Of a DNA stretch of 64,000 nucleotides, positions 18,837 through 27,774 are shown piece after piece. Every line of letters starts with the position of its first letter. Position 1 is the first letter of the stretch. The notes beneath the pieces are model-generated. The model was not told the DNA's origin. It searched no databases and saw only the letters and a list, made by a program, of their open reading frames with translations. Made by a program: the position numbers and the translations under genes. The stretch is from assembly GCF_032193765.1 (NCBI RefSeq), contig NZ_JAVBIJ010000001.1, forward strand, positions 2,914,001 through 2,978,000. The letters run 5' to 3'. This DNA comes from Rhodoferax potami. GTDB lineage: Bacteria; Pseudomonadota; Gammaproteobacteria; Burkholderiales; Burkholderiaceae_C.

Positions 18837-18840
18837 ATGA
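18837..18840. repeat. Target-site duplication ATGA, right
   Basis: Pairs with 16695-16698 at the other IS boundary. Confidence 0.88.
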
Positions 18841-18880
18841 ACGAGGGCGTGCTTGCCACTGCTGTGCGAGAGGTTCTCAT
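18837..18880 (-). pseudogene. Large serine recombinase, N-terminal fragment (14 codons)
   Basis: ATG 18880 with AGGAGG 5 bp upstream, overlapping the DUF2924 stop (ATGA). It encodes MRTSRTAVASTPSF and then runs into the IS. Joined to the fragment ending at 16694 it reads on as IPKKRCAIYTRKS, the standard N-terminus of these recombinases. This is the displaced start of the gene at 15320-16698. Confidence 0.88.
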
Positions 18881-19344
18881 GCGGCCTCCTTCTTGGTCGA
18901 CTTCAACCCAAAAAAGGCAGGGCCAGACCACGGGCAACCAGCGATCAGTCGTGCGATCGCCGACAAGCTCTTGAACCGTTGGCCACGATATTCGAAGTCG
19001 CGCACGCCGCGCACAACCACCTTGTGCTCTTGGTCGTCAAAGAACCGGCTGAGCATGGTGCCCGGCAGCAGGCGATCAGCATCACCTTGCAAGCGCTTGG
19101 GAAGCACCCCTGTTTCGCCGATTTCCTCCAACTTCCTACGCGTCGTCGGCTTGAGAGAGCCGAAGGCCTTTTCCTGAATCTTGTAGGCCAGTCGGGACTC
19201 CAGCCAGGTGCGATGGTGGTGCTGTGGGCGTTCATCAAAATGCGCGTCCCACATGGCCCAGATGTTCTGCATGGGCAAATGCGGAAGCTGCGCAACTTGC
19301 GCCGCGATGGATACTGTTTTTGATTGTTCTGCGTGTGTCGTCAT
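18877..19344 (-). CDS. DUF2924-domain protein of the recombinase module
   Basis: A 155-aa protein with the DUF2924 pattern: LAYKIQEKAFGSLKP...LLPGTMLSRFFDDQEHKVVVRGVRDFEYRGQRFKSLSAIARLIAG (about 52-139), ending in GPAFFGLKS. Genes of this family are very often directly upstream of large serine recombinases in proteobacteria. It is presumed to aid recombination or DNA binding; the role is unproven. ATG 19344 has AGGAG 7 bp upstream. It is coupled to the interrupted recombinase by a 4-bp overlap. Confidence 0.85.
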   Translation of the reverse strand: MTTHAEQSKTVSIAAQVAQLPHLPMQNIWAMWDAHFDERPQHHHRTWLESRLAYKIQEKAFGSLKPTTRRKLEEIGETGVLPKRLQGDADRLLPGTMLSRFFDDQEHKVVVRGVRDFEYRGQRFKSLSAIARLIAGCPWSGPAFFGLKSTKKEAA

Positions 19345-19358
19345 GTGCAAACTCCTTC

Positions 19359-19568
19359 TTAGTGATCGGTGTTTGCATTCACGCTCTTCTGGCCAGCGAA
19401 GCCAAGTGAAACCTTCCTACTGTCGCGAATAGGTGAAGGTTTCTGCGCAGATGACTCAGCTTCGCGCAGTCGCAGCAGGGCCACTGCGATTAGATCGACG
19501 ACTTCTTGTTGCGGGTGTCGAGGGCCTGCGCCAGCCCTGAGATTAGAGGTTTGTTCGTTGTTGTGCAT
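19359..19568 (-). CDS. Hypothetical small protein upstream of DUF2924
   Basis: A 69-aa protein, unrecognised. It contains a short helix EVVDLIAVALLRLREAE and otherwise low-complexity polar sequence. AGGAA lies about 9 bp before ATG 19568, and the DUF2924 gene starts 14 bp after its stop. Its place at the head of the recombinase module supports it as a real gene. Confidence 0.55.
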   Translation of the reverse strand: MHNNEQTSNLRAGAGPRHPQQEVVDLIAVALLRLREAESSAQKPSPIRDSRKVSLGFAGQKSVNANTDH

Positions 19569-19667
19569 GGTCAGCGTTCCTGTAAAAAACGCTTCTCATG
19601 CTATGGGCCAAGGTCACTTGGCGTAACGTGTTATGTGGTGGATCATCCTATGTCGTAGAGGTTTGGG

Positions 19668-20669
19668 TCACCTGTGACCTGCCACCCATTGCTTACGGTG
19701 CTCATCGCGTCTGGTCGCTTGACTTGTTTCGGAATCAAAATCATCTATGAATTTGGCCTTACTTTTCTGCAACGCCAAAATTGCTGTCTCCTTCTCACCC
19801 AACCCCATTCGAGCCTGCGTTTCTACAACCGATGCGCGCTGCCTATCCTCTAGGACCTGCAATCGCCGTTTTAACTCGGCCAGAGAAGATTGACTTGATT
19901 GAATTGCATTACGCAGCACCGTTGGATCAAAGCCTTCGGCTTTAAGGTCATACATCCGTTGTCGATCAGCCTTCACTTTCGTGATGAGTTCTTTGACCTC
20001 TCCAACGTCGGCGAAATTTTTCTCTATGTCCTGCCTGTTCTCAGCTTGCTTAGCTTTGATCGAAGCGAGTCTTCTTTTGCCACTGCCAATATCACCTACA
20101 GCTTGGCCACGACGACTTTTTGCTGCTGACAGGTCTCCGTGACTTTGGCCAAACATTGAGTGCCGTGGCAACTTCTTTCCGCCATTTCCAAACAGAAGTG
20201 GATTGCGTTCAGATTTGGAATACCAGCGGCCAACATCTCCTTTTGCGTCTTCAAGATCTTCGTAGGCATCTTTGAGGTCATCATGCGCTTCTGTGCGATC
20301 GGCCTTTATGCTTTTTGATTCTTCGATCAGGGCATTTTTTTGCTCTAAGAGATGGTTTTTCCTTGCGTACAAATCATCAAGCTCAGTCTTGTAGTCTCTT
20401 TCAAAAACCAGCAGCAGTTGTTGATTTTTTTGAAGCTCAGTCTCAATAGCAGATACCTGACGCCGTAGAGGGTTGATATCCCCAGAAAATTTCTGTTCAC
20501 CGGCGATAGTTGCCTGGCTCCTTATCTGAGATGCTTCCCTGTTGAGTTCGCTTGAATCAAAGCGCAACTCTGCCTGCGCCAAGTGGTGCTTTCGCAGCTC
20601 ACGCTCATATCGCGGGTAGTCAAAGTTGACTCTGGCATTTTGGATGAACGTCTTAATGGCCTTGAACAT
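19668..20669 (-). CDS. Coiled-coil protein of unknown function
   Basis: A 333-aa protein, mostly charged alpha helix with heptad-like patterning from about residue 20 to 140 and again about 180-330 (IETELQKNQQLLLVFERDYK, VKELITKVKADRQRMYDLKA). There are no transmembrane segments and no P-loop. Between the coils is a short Gly/Ser-rich break (NPLLFGNGGKK). It lies 21 bp after the ImmA/IrrE gene in the same direction and looks like the third gene of that operon. It could be a structural or sensor component of the cassette; no function can be given. Confidence 0.65.
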   Translation of the reverse strand: MFKAIKTFIQNARVNFDYPRYERELRKHHLAQAELRFDSSELNREASQIRSQATIAGEQKFSGDINPLRRQVSAIETELQKNQQLLLVFERDYKTELDDLYARKNHLLEQKNALIEESKSIKADRTEAHDDLKDAYEDLEDAKGDVGRWYSKSERNPLLFGNGGKKLPRHSMFGQSHGDLSAAKSRRGQAVGDIGSGKRRLASIKAKQAENRQDIEKNFADVGEVKELITKVKADRQRMYDLKAEGFDPTVLRNAIQSSQSSLAELKRRLQVLEDRQRASVVETQARMGLGEKETAILALQKSKAKFIDDFDSETSQATRRDEHRKQWVAGHR

Positions 20670-20690
20670 GGTCAGTCCAGATTCCTGATG

Positions 20691-21608
20691 TCAGGATTTT
20701 CTATCGCTGACAAACTGATCGAAGCTGTCGAAGCTCTCCTGATTCTGCCAGGAGTTATCCCATCGGCGTGGTTCGGCATCTTCAAGGATCAACAACGTCA
20801 GCACGCGGTCGCGTCCGCCATAGCTGTGCTTGAACTCCTGCAGCTTCATGTATGGCTGCTCACCGACGCACCACACAGCAGCGGACATATCGATCCCATT
20901 CCACTCCTGAGGAATGGACTCATCTGCTGCTACGGTATCGCGCAGAGGTTCAGCGGGATCACTCAGCCTTCGAATGCGGGTGTTGCTCAACACAGCACTG
21001 CGGCTGCGCCATTCGTACTTGAGAAAGCCGTTGTCCCAGTGCAGCAAGATCGCACGCTTCTCCGTGAACTTGATGAAGCGGATGCATAAGGCCTCGAACG
21101 ACACGCCGAATGTTTTGGCCAAGCCACTGAGCAAGTGAAGGTCAACGTCCTGACTGGTGATGCGATCACGCAGGACATCGCCAGGCATCAACAGATTGCT
21201 GGCGAATTCATCCGCCTCGCGTTCAATGTTGGCTGCTGTGTCTTGACTGAAATGAACTGCGGCTTTGTCGCAATTGAAGGTGCGTCGCTTTGCCCTGTGC
21301 AGAACAAAGTGCCCCAGCTCATGAGCAATGGTGAATCGCTGGCGCTCAGGGCTGGCCTCTGGGTTGTAGAAGATTCCCCACTCGGCAGGATCATTGGGAT
21401 TGCAAACCAGCATCCCTTCAACACTGCTCACGGTTGAGGCCATAGGGGGCTTGATGATTTTGACCCCTTCACCGTAGGGCGTAGTTGGCAGCCCCTCCCG
21501 AACCCTGTCGAGATCAATGTACGCAGCCTTCTCCTCATCGGCGACACGCATCCAACGCAGGATCATGTTCGCCGCTTTGCTTGGGGTCAGGTCTAAGCTG
21601 CCACTCAA
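20691..21608 (-). CDS. ImmA/IrrE-family metallopeptidase
   Basis: A 305-aa protein with the zinc-peptidase motif HELGH at 96-100 and the downstream glutamate in EREADEFASNLLMP, as in ImmA and IrrE. ImmA-type enzymes cleave a cognate XRE repressor; here the XRE gene is directly upstream and overlaps by 4 bp. The C-terminal 130 residues (after about 175) are extra to the minimal peptidase and may sense a signal. Cleavage of the XRE protein to derepress the cassette is the likely role, by inference. Confidence 0.85.
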   Translation of the reverse strand: MSGSLDLTPSKAANMILRWMRVADEEKAAYIDLDRVREGLPTTPYGEGVKIIKPPMASTVSSVEGMLVCNPNDPAEWGIFYNPEASPERQRFTIAHELGHFVLHRAKRRTFNCDKAAVHFSQDTAANIEREADEFASNLLMPGDVLRDRITSQDVDLHLLSGLAKTFGVSFEALCIRFIKFTEKRAILLHWDNGFLKYEWRSRSAVLSNTRIRRLSDPAEPLRDTVAADESIPQEWNGIDMSAAVWCVGEQPYMKLQEFKHSYGGRDRVLTLLILEDAEPRRWDNSWQNQESFDSFDQFVSDRKS

Positions 21609-21952
21609 CGCTTGGGTTCCTCTTGTGCAGAGCCGGGGAACATCAGCTTCATCATGTCTTGAACGCGATTTTTCTCATCCTCCGACATGGTGGCGTACTG
21701 GCGGAAGAAAGCCACATCTTCAACCGTGGCCTCGGGGACCTGTTCGTTGGTCTCGTTCATGAGGTCTTCCATCGTGACCCCCAGAACCTTGGCCAGCAGA
21801 TGAACCCGCTCGGCGGAAGGGCGCTGCCCCTCTTTCATTTCCAGTTCCCAGATGTATGCCTTGGTGCAGCCAACTGCGTCGGCCACTTGCTGCAATGTCA
21901 GCTTCTTGGCCTCCCGCAGACGTCGCAACCGCGCTCCTAAGGTCGATGCCAT
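21605..21952 (-). CDS. XRE-family transcriptional regulator
   Basis: A 115-aa repressor-like protein. The N-terminal Cro/CI HTH (LGARLRRLREAKKLTLQQVA then GCTKAYIWELEMKEGQRPS) covers residues about 4-65; the C-terminal tail is acidic (NETNEQVPEATVEDVAFFRQY). AGGAG lies 7 bp before ATG 21952. It forms an operon with the metallopeptidase and faces a divergent two-gene operon across a 217-bp gap, which it is well placed to control. Confidence 0.87.
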   Translation of the reverse strand: MASTLGARLRRLREAKKLTLQQVADAVGCTKAYIWELEMKEGQRPSAERVHLLAKVLGVTMEDLMNETNEQVPEATVEDVAFFRQYATMSEDEKNRVQDMMKLMFPGSAQEEPKR

Positions 21953-22031
21953 GGCACAGCTCCTGTCTGAATCAAAACAGCCTAATAGTATAGCACCAAG
22001 ATACACCATCCACCACCATGTTCTACGTTGT

Positions 22032-22060
22032 TTGACAAGCGGAAATAAGCGGGACACAAT
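22032..22060 (+). promoter_or_regulatory. Candidate sigma-70 promoter for the 414-aa gene
   Basis: TTGACA at 22032-22037 and CACAAT at 22055-22060 with a 17-bp spacer, 109 bp before the start codon. It lies in the divergent gap next to the XRE gene. The -35 is perfect and the -10 matches 4 of 6. No operator could be defined by eye. Confidence 0.45.
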
Positions 22061-22169
22061 TACGCTGTATCTCGCCACTTTACTTTGACGGGGTATTTGT
22101 AAACAACCCGTCGGCCCGCGCCAGCATCCCCTGTACGCAGAACACCGACATTTCATAAGGACCAGAAAA

Positions 22170-23414
22170 ATGAAAAAAACCTTTGTCGATGTGCTGCTCG
22201 AGCTGCCCGTAGACGCCACCTTGCAAAACTTCCTGGCTGCCAACGGGCTGCCCTTACCGGACGATCTGTCCTGGTCGGATGGCCAAGAGGTCACCCAGAC
22301 CGTGATCGAGGCCATCCGGTCTTGGCCTGACGAAATTGCCCGTGATGCACTCATTGCCAAACTCATGGCAAGCGTTGGACTGGGGGATGCAGCGGGCAAA
22401 CAGGCAATGTTTCAGGTGGCCCAAAAGGACGGTGCCGCATTGATGGGGTTGGTCGCCAGCCAAAGTGACATCCATCGCTCGTTCTGGCTGTACGTGAACC
22501 ACCCCGAGCTGTTTGATCTGGCCGGTGATGTGGACTTCTTCGAGCGCCATGGCACCCAGGCACAACAGAACGATCTGGGCGTCAAACGCAAGCCCAACAC
22601 ATCCGAAGCCGCAATGCTCGGCATGCGCCAATCCATCTCGGCGTTCTATCAGCGGGAGCTGCAATGCGGCGACGGCAGCGTGGCCTATGTGCTGGAGCGC
22701 TCCCCCGATGTCTATCTGCTGACGGTCCATGTCAAAGACCTAGCTATGCTGCGTCTGGAGTTCGAAGGCTCGAACCTGACCCGTCGCGTCGGCAATCCCA
22801 ACATTCACATGGTGCTGGAGTATTCGGCCAAGACCGGTGTGGCGCGCACCCTGGTCAAGGGCGGGGTCAAGTACCACAACATGCTGCTAGAGGCATTCGC
22901 AGAGCATCTGCTGGGCACGAAGGTCGATGCCCACCGCATCAAGCCGCCCACACTGGACCTGTCTGCGTTGCGGCTGGGTTTTGATGTGCCCCAGGCGCTG
23001 ACCACCGATGGGTTCATGGCGGTGCAGATCAAGACCCTTTCACTGCTCAGCCCCCACGGCGACCTGAAGGTTGAATGCACGGCCACCGCATCAAGCGACC
23101 AGCAATGTGTGACCGAACTGATCGCAGAGTCCTTCCCCAACGAGAACCCGCTCAAGCGCAACTGGCAGATCAACTCGGCGCACATCAACCTGTACTACCC
23201 ACCCGAACCCGGCAAGATGCGATCGAAGGTCATCACCATCGAGATCACCCGCAAAGGCCGACTGAACCTTCACAAGTTCGACGCCAAGATGCAGGCGCAG
23301 CTCGAAGGCTACCTGGTTGCCCTCGGCATTCTGGGTGCCGACCAAACGCTGAACGCCAACGAGCAGCCGCCCGGTGAAGACGCCTTCCAGTCCGAACCCG
23401 CGTACCAGGAGTGA
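22170..23414 (+). CDS. Unrecognised 414-aa protein of the divergent cassette
   Basis: No family is recognised. The protein is soluble, with a helical N-terminal third (about 1-125, including WPDEIARDALIAKLMASVGL). A mixed middle follows (FYQRELQCGDGSVAYVLERS, LVKGGVKYHNMLLEAFAEHL), then a beta-rich C-terminal part ending in ITIEITRKGRLNLHKFDAKM and LEGYLVALGIL. There is no P-loop, nuclease motif or membrane segment that I can see. AAGGA lies about 10 bp before ATG 22170. Its stop overlaps the start region of the next gene, so the two proteins are likely made together, perhaps as a complex. Confidence 0.7.
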   Translation: MKKTFVDVLLELPVDATLQNFLAANGLPLPDDLSWSDGQEVTQTVIEAIRSWPDEIARDALIAKLMASVGLGDAAGKQAMFQVAQKDGAALMGLVASQSDIHRSFWLYVNHPELFDLAGDVDFFERHGTQAQQNDLGVKRKPNTSEAAMLGMRQSISAFYQRELQCGDGSVAYVLERSPDVYLLTVHVKDLAMLRLEFEGSNLTRRVGNPNIHMVLEYSAKTGVARTLVKGGVKYHNMLLEAFAEHLLGTKVDAHRIKPPTLDLSALRLGFDVPQALTTDGFMAVQIKTLSLLSPHGDLKVECTATASSDQQCVTELIAESFPNENPLKRNWQINSAHINLYYPPEPGKMRSKVITIEITRKGRLNLHKFDAKMQAQLEGYLVALGILGADQTLNANEQPPGEDAFQSEPAYQE

Positions 23415-23416
23415 GC

Positions 23417-24355
23417 GTGAACTCACATCATGCTTGGTCGTTGGTGTGTCGCTTGTTCGCTGAGGGAACGCACGTCCATCGCTGGGCGTTGTCCCCTCAC
23501 GAGGTGGCTGCATGCACCTTGCTCGGCTCTGCCATAAAGCCTGCGCCCGTCAATCAGCAATACGTACTTTGCCCACATTGCAACCTGCACCGTGGGCAAG
23601 TCGTCGGTGATGGCAAAGGCGGCAGGCTTTGCCAATGCCCTGAATGCGGCCCAATCCAAATCGAGCCACAGGATCTGGCAGCGGTCGTGCTCAACGAGGA
23701 TTGGCTGCGCAAGAAGTTGCGCTTGGCCTTGGAGATCAACAGCCGCGACGGCATCGATCAGGTTGGCCCGGGCATTTGGCGGCTGGGAGATGCCAGGCAG
23801 GGGCCGGTCATTCTGGCCCGCAGCCTTTCTACCCTTGTGCGCACACCTGGGATCTTGGATGGTTTCCGAGTCAAGGGTGCAAGCCTGCGGGTCATCACAC
23901 CCAAACCCATCGACCAGACTGCCCACCCGTTCGCTGCCGACATCGAGTGGCTGCCACTTCAGGAGCGGTTCGCCTTTTACGGCGACGGCATCTCCTTTAT
24001 CGCCCCACAGGGCAACCGCCCGGAAGAAACGCCACGTGAGCCCGCTAAACCGGTTTACGGCCCCTTCGCGGACGACTTCCGCACGGTGCTGCTGCCAGAG
24101 TACGGCCACATCAACCTCACCGAGGCGCAGGCATCCGTGTTCCAGTCGCTTTGGTCGTTCAAGGGTGAGCCCATGCGTGCCGAACGAATCATGGAGCGTG
24201 CAGGTTTGGACAGCGACAAGCCCATCGATGTGTTCAAGGTGAAGTCACGTGACAAAGGAAAACCGGGAGCCGATCGTCCGTTGATGGCGTACCGAGAGTT
24301 GGTGGTCACGGTGCAAAGACCGGGGCTTTACTCGATGCCGTGCTCCGCTGGGTGA
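23417..24355 (+). CDS. Zinc-ribbon protein of the divergent cassette
   Basis: A 312-aa protein, unrecognised. Residues about 45-85 hold a zinc-ribbon-like cysteine set (LCPHCNLHRG...LCQCPECGPI). The centre (about 95-200) is a mixed domain. The C-terminal 90 residues (GHINLTEAQASVFQSLWSFKGEPMRAERIMERAGL) look like a winged helix. Together these suggest nucleic-acid binding. GTG 23417 is preferred because GGAG (23408-23411) sits 5 bp upstream; GTG 23411 is in frame. It is the last gene before tRNA-Phe. Confidence 0.68.
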   Translation: MNSHHAWSLVCRLFAEGTHVHRWALSPHEVAACTLLGSAIKPAPVNQQYVLCPHCNLHRGQVVGDGKGGRLCQCPECGPIQIEPQDLAAVVLNEDWLRKKLRLALEINSRDGIDQVGPGIWRLGDARQGPVILARSLSTLVRTPGILDGFRVKGASLRVITPKPIDQTAHPFAADIEWLPLQERFAFYGDGISFIAPQGNRPEETPREPAKPVYGPFADDFRTVLLPEYGHINLTEAQASVFQSLWSFKGEPMRAERIMERAGLDSDKPIDVFKVKSRDKGKPGADRPLMAYRELVVTVQRPGLYSMPCSAG

Positions 24356-24672
24356 CTACTTTCGGGGGCGATTTCTCAAAGCGTTGTGTGCGACAACACA
24401 CAAACCTCATGGTTTGCCTCAGCAAGTCGATAGCAAAACCTTCGTATCCGACACACGCGTAAGTTGTTGCCGTGAAAGGCGTTCTGCGTGTGCCACAGCG
24501 TGAGGGTTTGCAGAAGTTTAGTGAGAAGAGAAGGCGGAATATGAGATTTGGGGGTCAATACCGCCCCAAGTACTGGAGGGGGTTGGCACACGTAGAATTG
24601 CGCCGCACCCCGCGTGCTCTGGGGATGGCCCAAATGAAAACGCCCAACTGAGAACAGTTGGGCGTCTTGGAT
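24356..24672. other. Island edge between cassette and tRNA-Phe
   Basis: 317 bp without a supported gene. It holds small inverted repeats (TTGTGTG...CACACAA near 24385-24405, CAAACC-TCAT-GGTTTG just after) and the tRNA terminator at 24640-24665. No second copy of the tRNA 3' end was found by eye in the window. Confidence 0.5.
24636..24665 (-). terminator. Terminator downstream of tRNA-Phe
   Basis: ACGCCCAACTG (24640-24650), AGAA loop, CAGTTGGGCGT (24655-24665): a perfect 11-bp stem, followed on the minus strand by TTTTCATTT. Confidence 0.8.
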
Positions 24673-24748
24673 TGGTGGCCTGGGGCGGAATCGAACCACC
24701 GACACAAGGATTTTCAATCCTCTGCTCTACCGACTGAGCTACCGGGCC
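24673..24748 (-). tRNA. tRNA-Phe (GAA)
   Basis: A 76-nt cloverleaf with encoded CCA. The anticodon arm reads AGGAT-TGAAAAT-CCT with GAA at its centre, and the T-arm GGTTCGATTCC is intact. The 3' end faces the accessory island, making this tRNA a likely integration target. Confidence 0.97.
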
Positions 24749-24773
24749 TAAGCCTTGAATTCTAGCATTAAAT

Positions 24774-25445
24774 TTAGACGTTATTTCGTTTGCCGCGAGA
24801 AAGATCAACTCCGAGTTGTTTCAGCTTGCGGTAAAGGTGGGTTCTTTCCAGCCCGGTCCGCTCGGCGACCCGCGTCATTGAGCCATTTTCTTTGACCAAA
24901 TGGTATTCAAAGTAAGCCTTTTCAAACTCATCGCGAGCTTCCCGCAATGGCTTGTCCAATTCGAAATCTTGATGCGCTTGTGGACCCGTTTCAACAAGAC
25001 TCACCACCGAGAGGGAATCGACAGCGATGGGTTCTGGCAATGCGCTGTATTCGATGGGTGTTGGCGCCGCCTTGCGCACCGCACCACGCGTGAGCCCTTG
25101 CTCGACCGCTTTCAAGAGCTTTTGAAGTGTGACGGGCTTCTCGAGGAACGCGAGTGCTCCTATTTTGGTAGCTTCGACCGCAGTGTCGATGGTCGCGTGC
25201 CCGCTCATCATGATCACCGGCATGGTGAGGGCACCAGTGGAAGCCCACTCCTTCAACAGGGTGACGCCGTCGGTGTCAGGCATCCAGATATCCAGCAAGA
25301 CAAGGTCCGGGCGCTCCCGCAGGCGGGCTGCGCGGGCTTGCGCTGCGTTTTCGGCGAGCTCTACCGTATGTCCTTCATCATTAAGGATTTCGGAAAGAAG
25401 CTCACGGATGCCGTGCTCGTCATCCACCACCAAAATATTCGCCAT
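24774..25445 (-). CDS. NtrX-like response regulator (short form without AAA+ domain)
   Basis: A 223-aa regulator. The receiver domain covers 1-120 with phosphoacceptor D52 (LLDIWMPD) and K103; a linker is followed by a C-terminal Fis-type HTH (about 185-218; SMTRVAERTGLERTHLYRKLKQLG). It lacks the sigma-54 ATPase domain of classical NtrX, as is common in Burkholderiales. It is the partner of the NtrY kinase 37 bp upstream. The pair is thought to respond to nitrogen or redox/respiratory state. Confidence 0.88.
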   Translation of the reverse strand: MANILVVDDEHGIRELLSEILNDEGHTVELAENAAQARAARLRERPDLVLLDIWMPDTDGVTLLKEWASTGALTMPVIMMSGHATIDTAVEATKIGALAFLEKPVTLQKLLKAVEQGLTRGAVRKAAPTPIEYSALPEPIAVDSLSVVSLVETGPQAHQDFELDKPLREARDEFEKAYFEYHLVKENGSMTRVAERTGLERTHLYRKLKQLGVDLSRGKRNNV

Positions 25446-25482
25446 ATTGCTTGCGCTGCCCCTTGTGAAACCCGTTTAGCGT

Positions 25483-27774
25483 TCAGGTCGCTGCGTCGGG
25501 TGCAATAGCCAATGATAACGACACTTGCGCACCCAAGATGACGCCGTCTTTTTGTATGTTGCCTATGTCAATCCGTGAGCCATGCTCGTCAGAAATCTTC
25601 TTCACCACAGCAAGTCCCAGGCCAGTTCCTCGGGTTTTGGTGGTGACATAGGGCTCAAACGCCCTTTTCAAAATGTTCTCGGAGAATCCGTCGCCTTGGT
25701 CGCGGATAGACAACCGGACCCTGCGGTTGGCGGACTGCCACTGGGTGCGAATGGTCACGGTGCGCACGATGTCATGCGGAGTGGTTGCAGACAGGCAGGC
25801 GTCCTGGGCGTTTTGCAGCAGGTTGTGAATGACCTGTCGCAACTGCTCCGCATCGCCCAAAACGGGAGGACATTCGGGGTCCAACTCCAGGACTACAGGT
25901 ACTTTGGTGTTTTCCAAGTCATACAGATGGAGCACGTTTTTCACGAGGCTGTTGAGCATTAGGGGCTTGAGTTCAGCCGCAGGCAGGCGGGCGTAGTCAC
26001 GAAACTCGTTGACCAGACGCTTCATCGAGTCGACCTGATCCACGATGGTTTTGACGGACTTGATCAGAATTGCATGCTCAACCGCCTCTAGCTTGCCGCT
26101 CAGTTTTTTTTCTAGACGCTCGGCGGAGAGTTGAATCGGCGTTAAGGGGTTTTTGATTTCATGTGCCAAACGACGGGCGACCTCGCCCCATGCTTGCGCG
26201 CGCTGGGCCGACACGATTTCCGTAATGTCATCAAAGACCAATAGCTGATGATGCGAAGGAAGCTCCGCACCCCGCGCTACAAGGGTTACGGGTCCTTCGA
26301 AGGGGCTGTTGACGGTGGATACCGAACCCGACAACTCAAACGGCTGCTGCCAATGGTCTATGGCTTGGTCCTGATTGCCTTCAACCAAAATGTCGAACTG
26401 CTTTTTCGCCCCAGCGCCAAACAGTTCCAGACCTTGGATTTCGGATAGCCGCTCCCCTTCAAACTGCTCCAAGTCTTTCTTCAGGATCCGCGAGGCTCCG
26501 GGGTTGGAGCTCACGATGGCGCCGGTTGGGTCCAACACAATCACGCCTGACGTGAGGTTATCGAGGATCGTTTGCAGATGGGCCCGGGCCGAATTGACCT
26601 GCGACATACTGACTTCGACAGCCTGCCGCGCATCTGAGAGCTGTTGCGTCATGGACGCAAACGCGCGCGTGAGCCCGCCGAGCTCGTCGCGCCCCTGCAA
26701 AGCCAGCTTGGGTGTCAAGTCGCCTGCCGCCACCTGATTCACGCCTTCTGTCAACAACAGGAGGGGGCGTGCAATCTGGTTTCCCAGCACAACTGCCAGC
26801 AAAATTGCAGCAAACACCGCCAAGAACAAGCTCAAAGTGAGTGTTCCGATGTACATGCGCTTCAACCCTTCCCGACCCAACGCACGTTCTTGATACTCAC
26901 GGTTTGCACGATCAACAGCCAAAGCATTGCTGACGAGGCTTGTGGGGAGCGCTTTTGTAACCAGCATGTAGCGCGCTTCGGATGCCAAGCCGAGGTTCGG
27001 GTTTGATATTGGCACCAAGGCTTTTATCCGGGCGGTCGTCAAACCATCCATCGCCACATCATCCAAGCCCTCTACCCATGCCAATGATCTCTGCTGTCTC
27101 GCACTTCGAAACTGGCTATTGGTTGGTTTATCCGGGCTCAGTTGGAACTTAGATTGACCGGTGCTCACGATCAAAGCACCTGAGCCACTCCAGATCGTGA
27201 TGTCGGTTGCACCCAGTTGGTCCAGTAACTTTTCCGCGATCAGACCAGAAGCACCCTCCGGACTTTCGGCCAGTAGACCGGCCGCCGCTTTGGACTTCCC
27301 GGCGAGGTCGACAGTCAGCGTATCTAACGTGACCCTCCCCAAATTCAAACCCGCTTCGAGTGCACCTTCGACTTTGACGTCAAACCAGGTTTCGATCGAA
27401 CGCGATACAAATTGGTAAGAGACGACATAGATCAACAGCCCCGGAGCGACCCCCACCAAAGCGAAAATCGTGGCCAATTTTAAGAGCAGCTTGCTCCCGA
27501 ATCGCCCCTGCCGCAGTCGGGTGACAAGCCTGTAACTCACCCATGTAATTGCACCCACCAAGAGGCTCGCAACCACCACATTCACCATGAAGAGCGTTTG
27601 ATAGCTACTTTCGTAGAGTTCACGGTTGTTAGTGGCCTGCGTCAGGAGATACAGCAAAGTGAGGCCAATCAGCACCATGACCGTGGAACCAATCGCAATT
27701 GCGCGACGCATCGGGCGCGATGTGTGCTGGACTTTCGTCGGATCAGCCCTTTCAGCGTGGGCCATGTCGCTCAC
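25483..27774 (-). CDS. NtrY-like membrane sensor histidine kinase
   Basis: A 763-aa kinase. It has three N-terminal membrane helices (about 24-47, 58-84, 97-125) and an extracytoplasmic region. A fourth helix near 312-338 is followed by HAMP, a PAS domain (about 400-510), HisKA with H538 in RRLAHEIKNPL, and an ATPase with N-, G1- and G2-type boxes (NLLQNAQDA, RDQGDGF, GTGLGLAVV). It should phosphorylate the NtrX-like regulator downstream. Its start overlaps the DUF4390 gene end by 4 bp, so expression is coupled to the rsmB operon. Confidence 0.93.
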   Translation of the reverse strand: MSDMAHAERADPTKVQHTSRPMRRAIAIGSTVMVLIGLTLLYLLTQATNNRELYESSYQTLFMVNVVVASLLVGAITWVSYRLVTRLRQGRFGSKLLLKLATIFALVGVAPGLLIYVVSYQFVSRSIETWFDVKVEGALEAGLNLGRVTLDTLTVDLAGKSKAAAGLLAESPEGASGLIAEKLLDQLGATDITIWSGSGALIVSTGQSKFQLSPDKPTNSQFRSARQQRSLAWVEGLDDVAMDGLTTARIKALVPISNPNLGLASEARYMLVTKALPTSLVSNALAVDRANREYQERALGREGLKRMYIGTLTLSLFLAVFAAILLAVVLGNQIARPLLLLTEGVNQVAAGDLTPKLALQGRDELGGLTRAFASMTQQLSDARQAVEVSMSQVNSARAHLQTILDNLTSGVIVLDPTGAIVSSNPGASRILKKDLEQFEGERLSEIQGLELFGAGAKKQFDILVEGNQDQAIDHWQQPFELSGSVSTVNSPFEGPVTLVARGAELPSHHQLLVFDDITEIVSAQRAQAWGEVARRLAHEIKNPLTPIQLSAERLEKKLSGKLEAVEHAILIKSVKTIVDQVDSMKRLVNEFRDYARLPAAELKPLMLNSLVKNVLHLYDLENTKVPVVLELDPECPPVLGDAEQLRQVIHNLLQNAQDACLSATTPHDIVRTVTIRTQWQSANRRVRLSIRDQGDGFSENILKRAFEPYVTTKTRGTGLGLAVVKKISDEHGSRIDIGNIQKDGVILGAQVSLSLAIAPDAAT

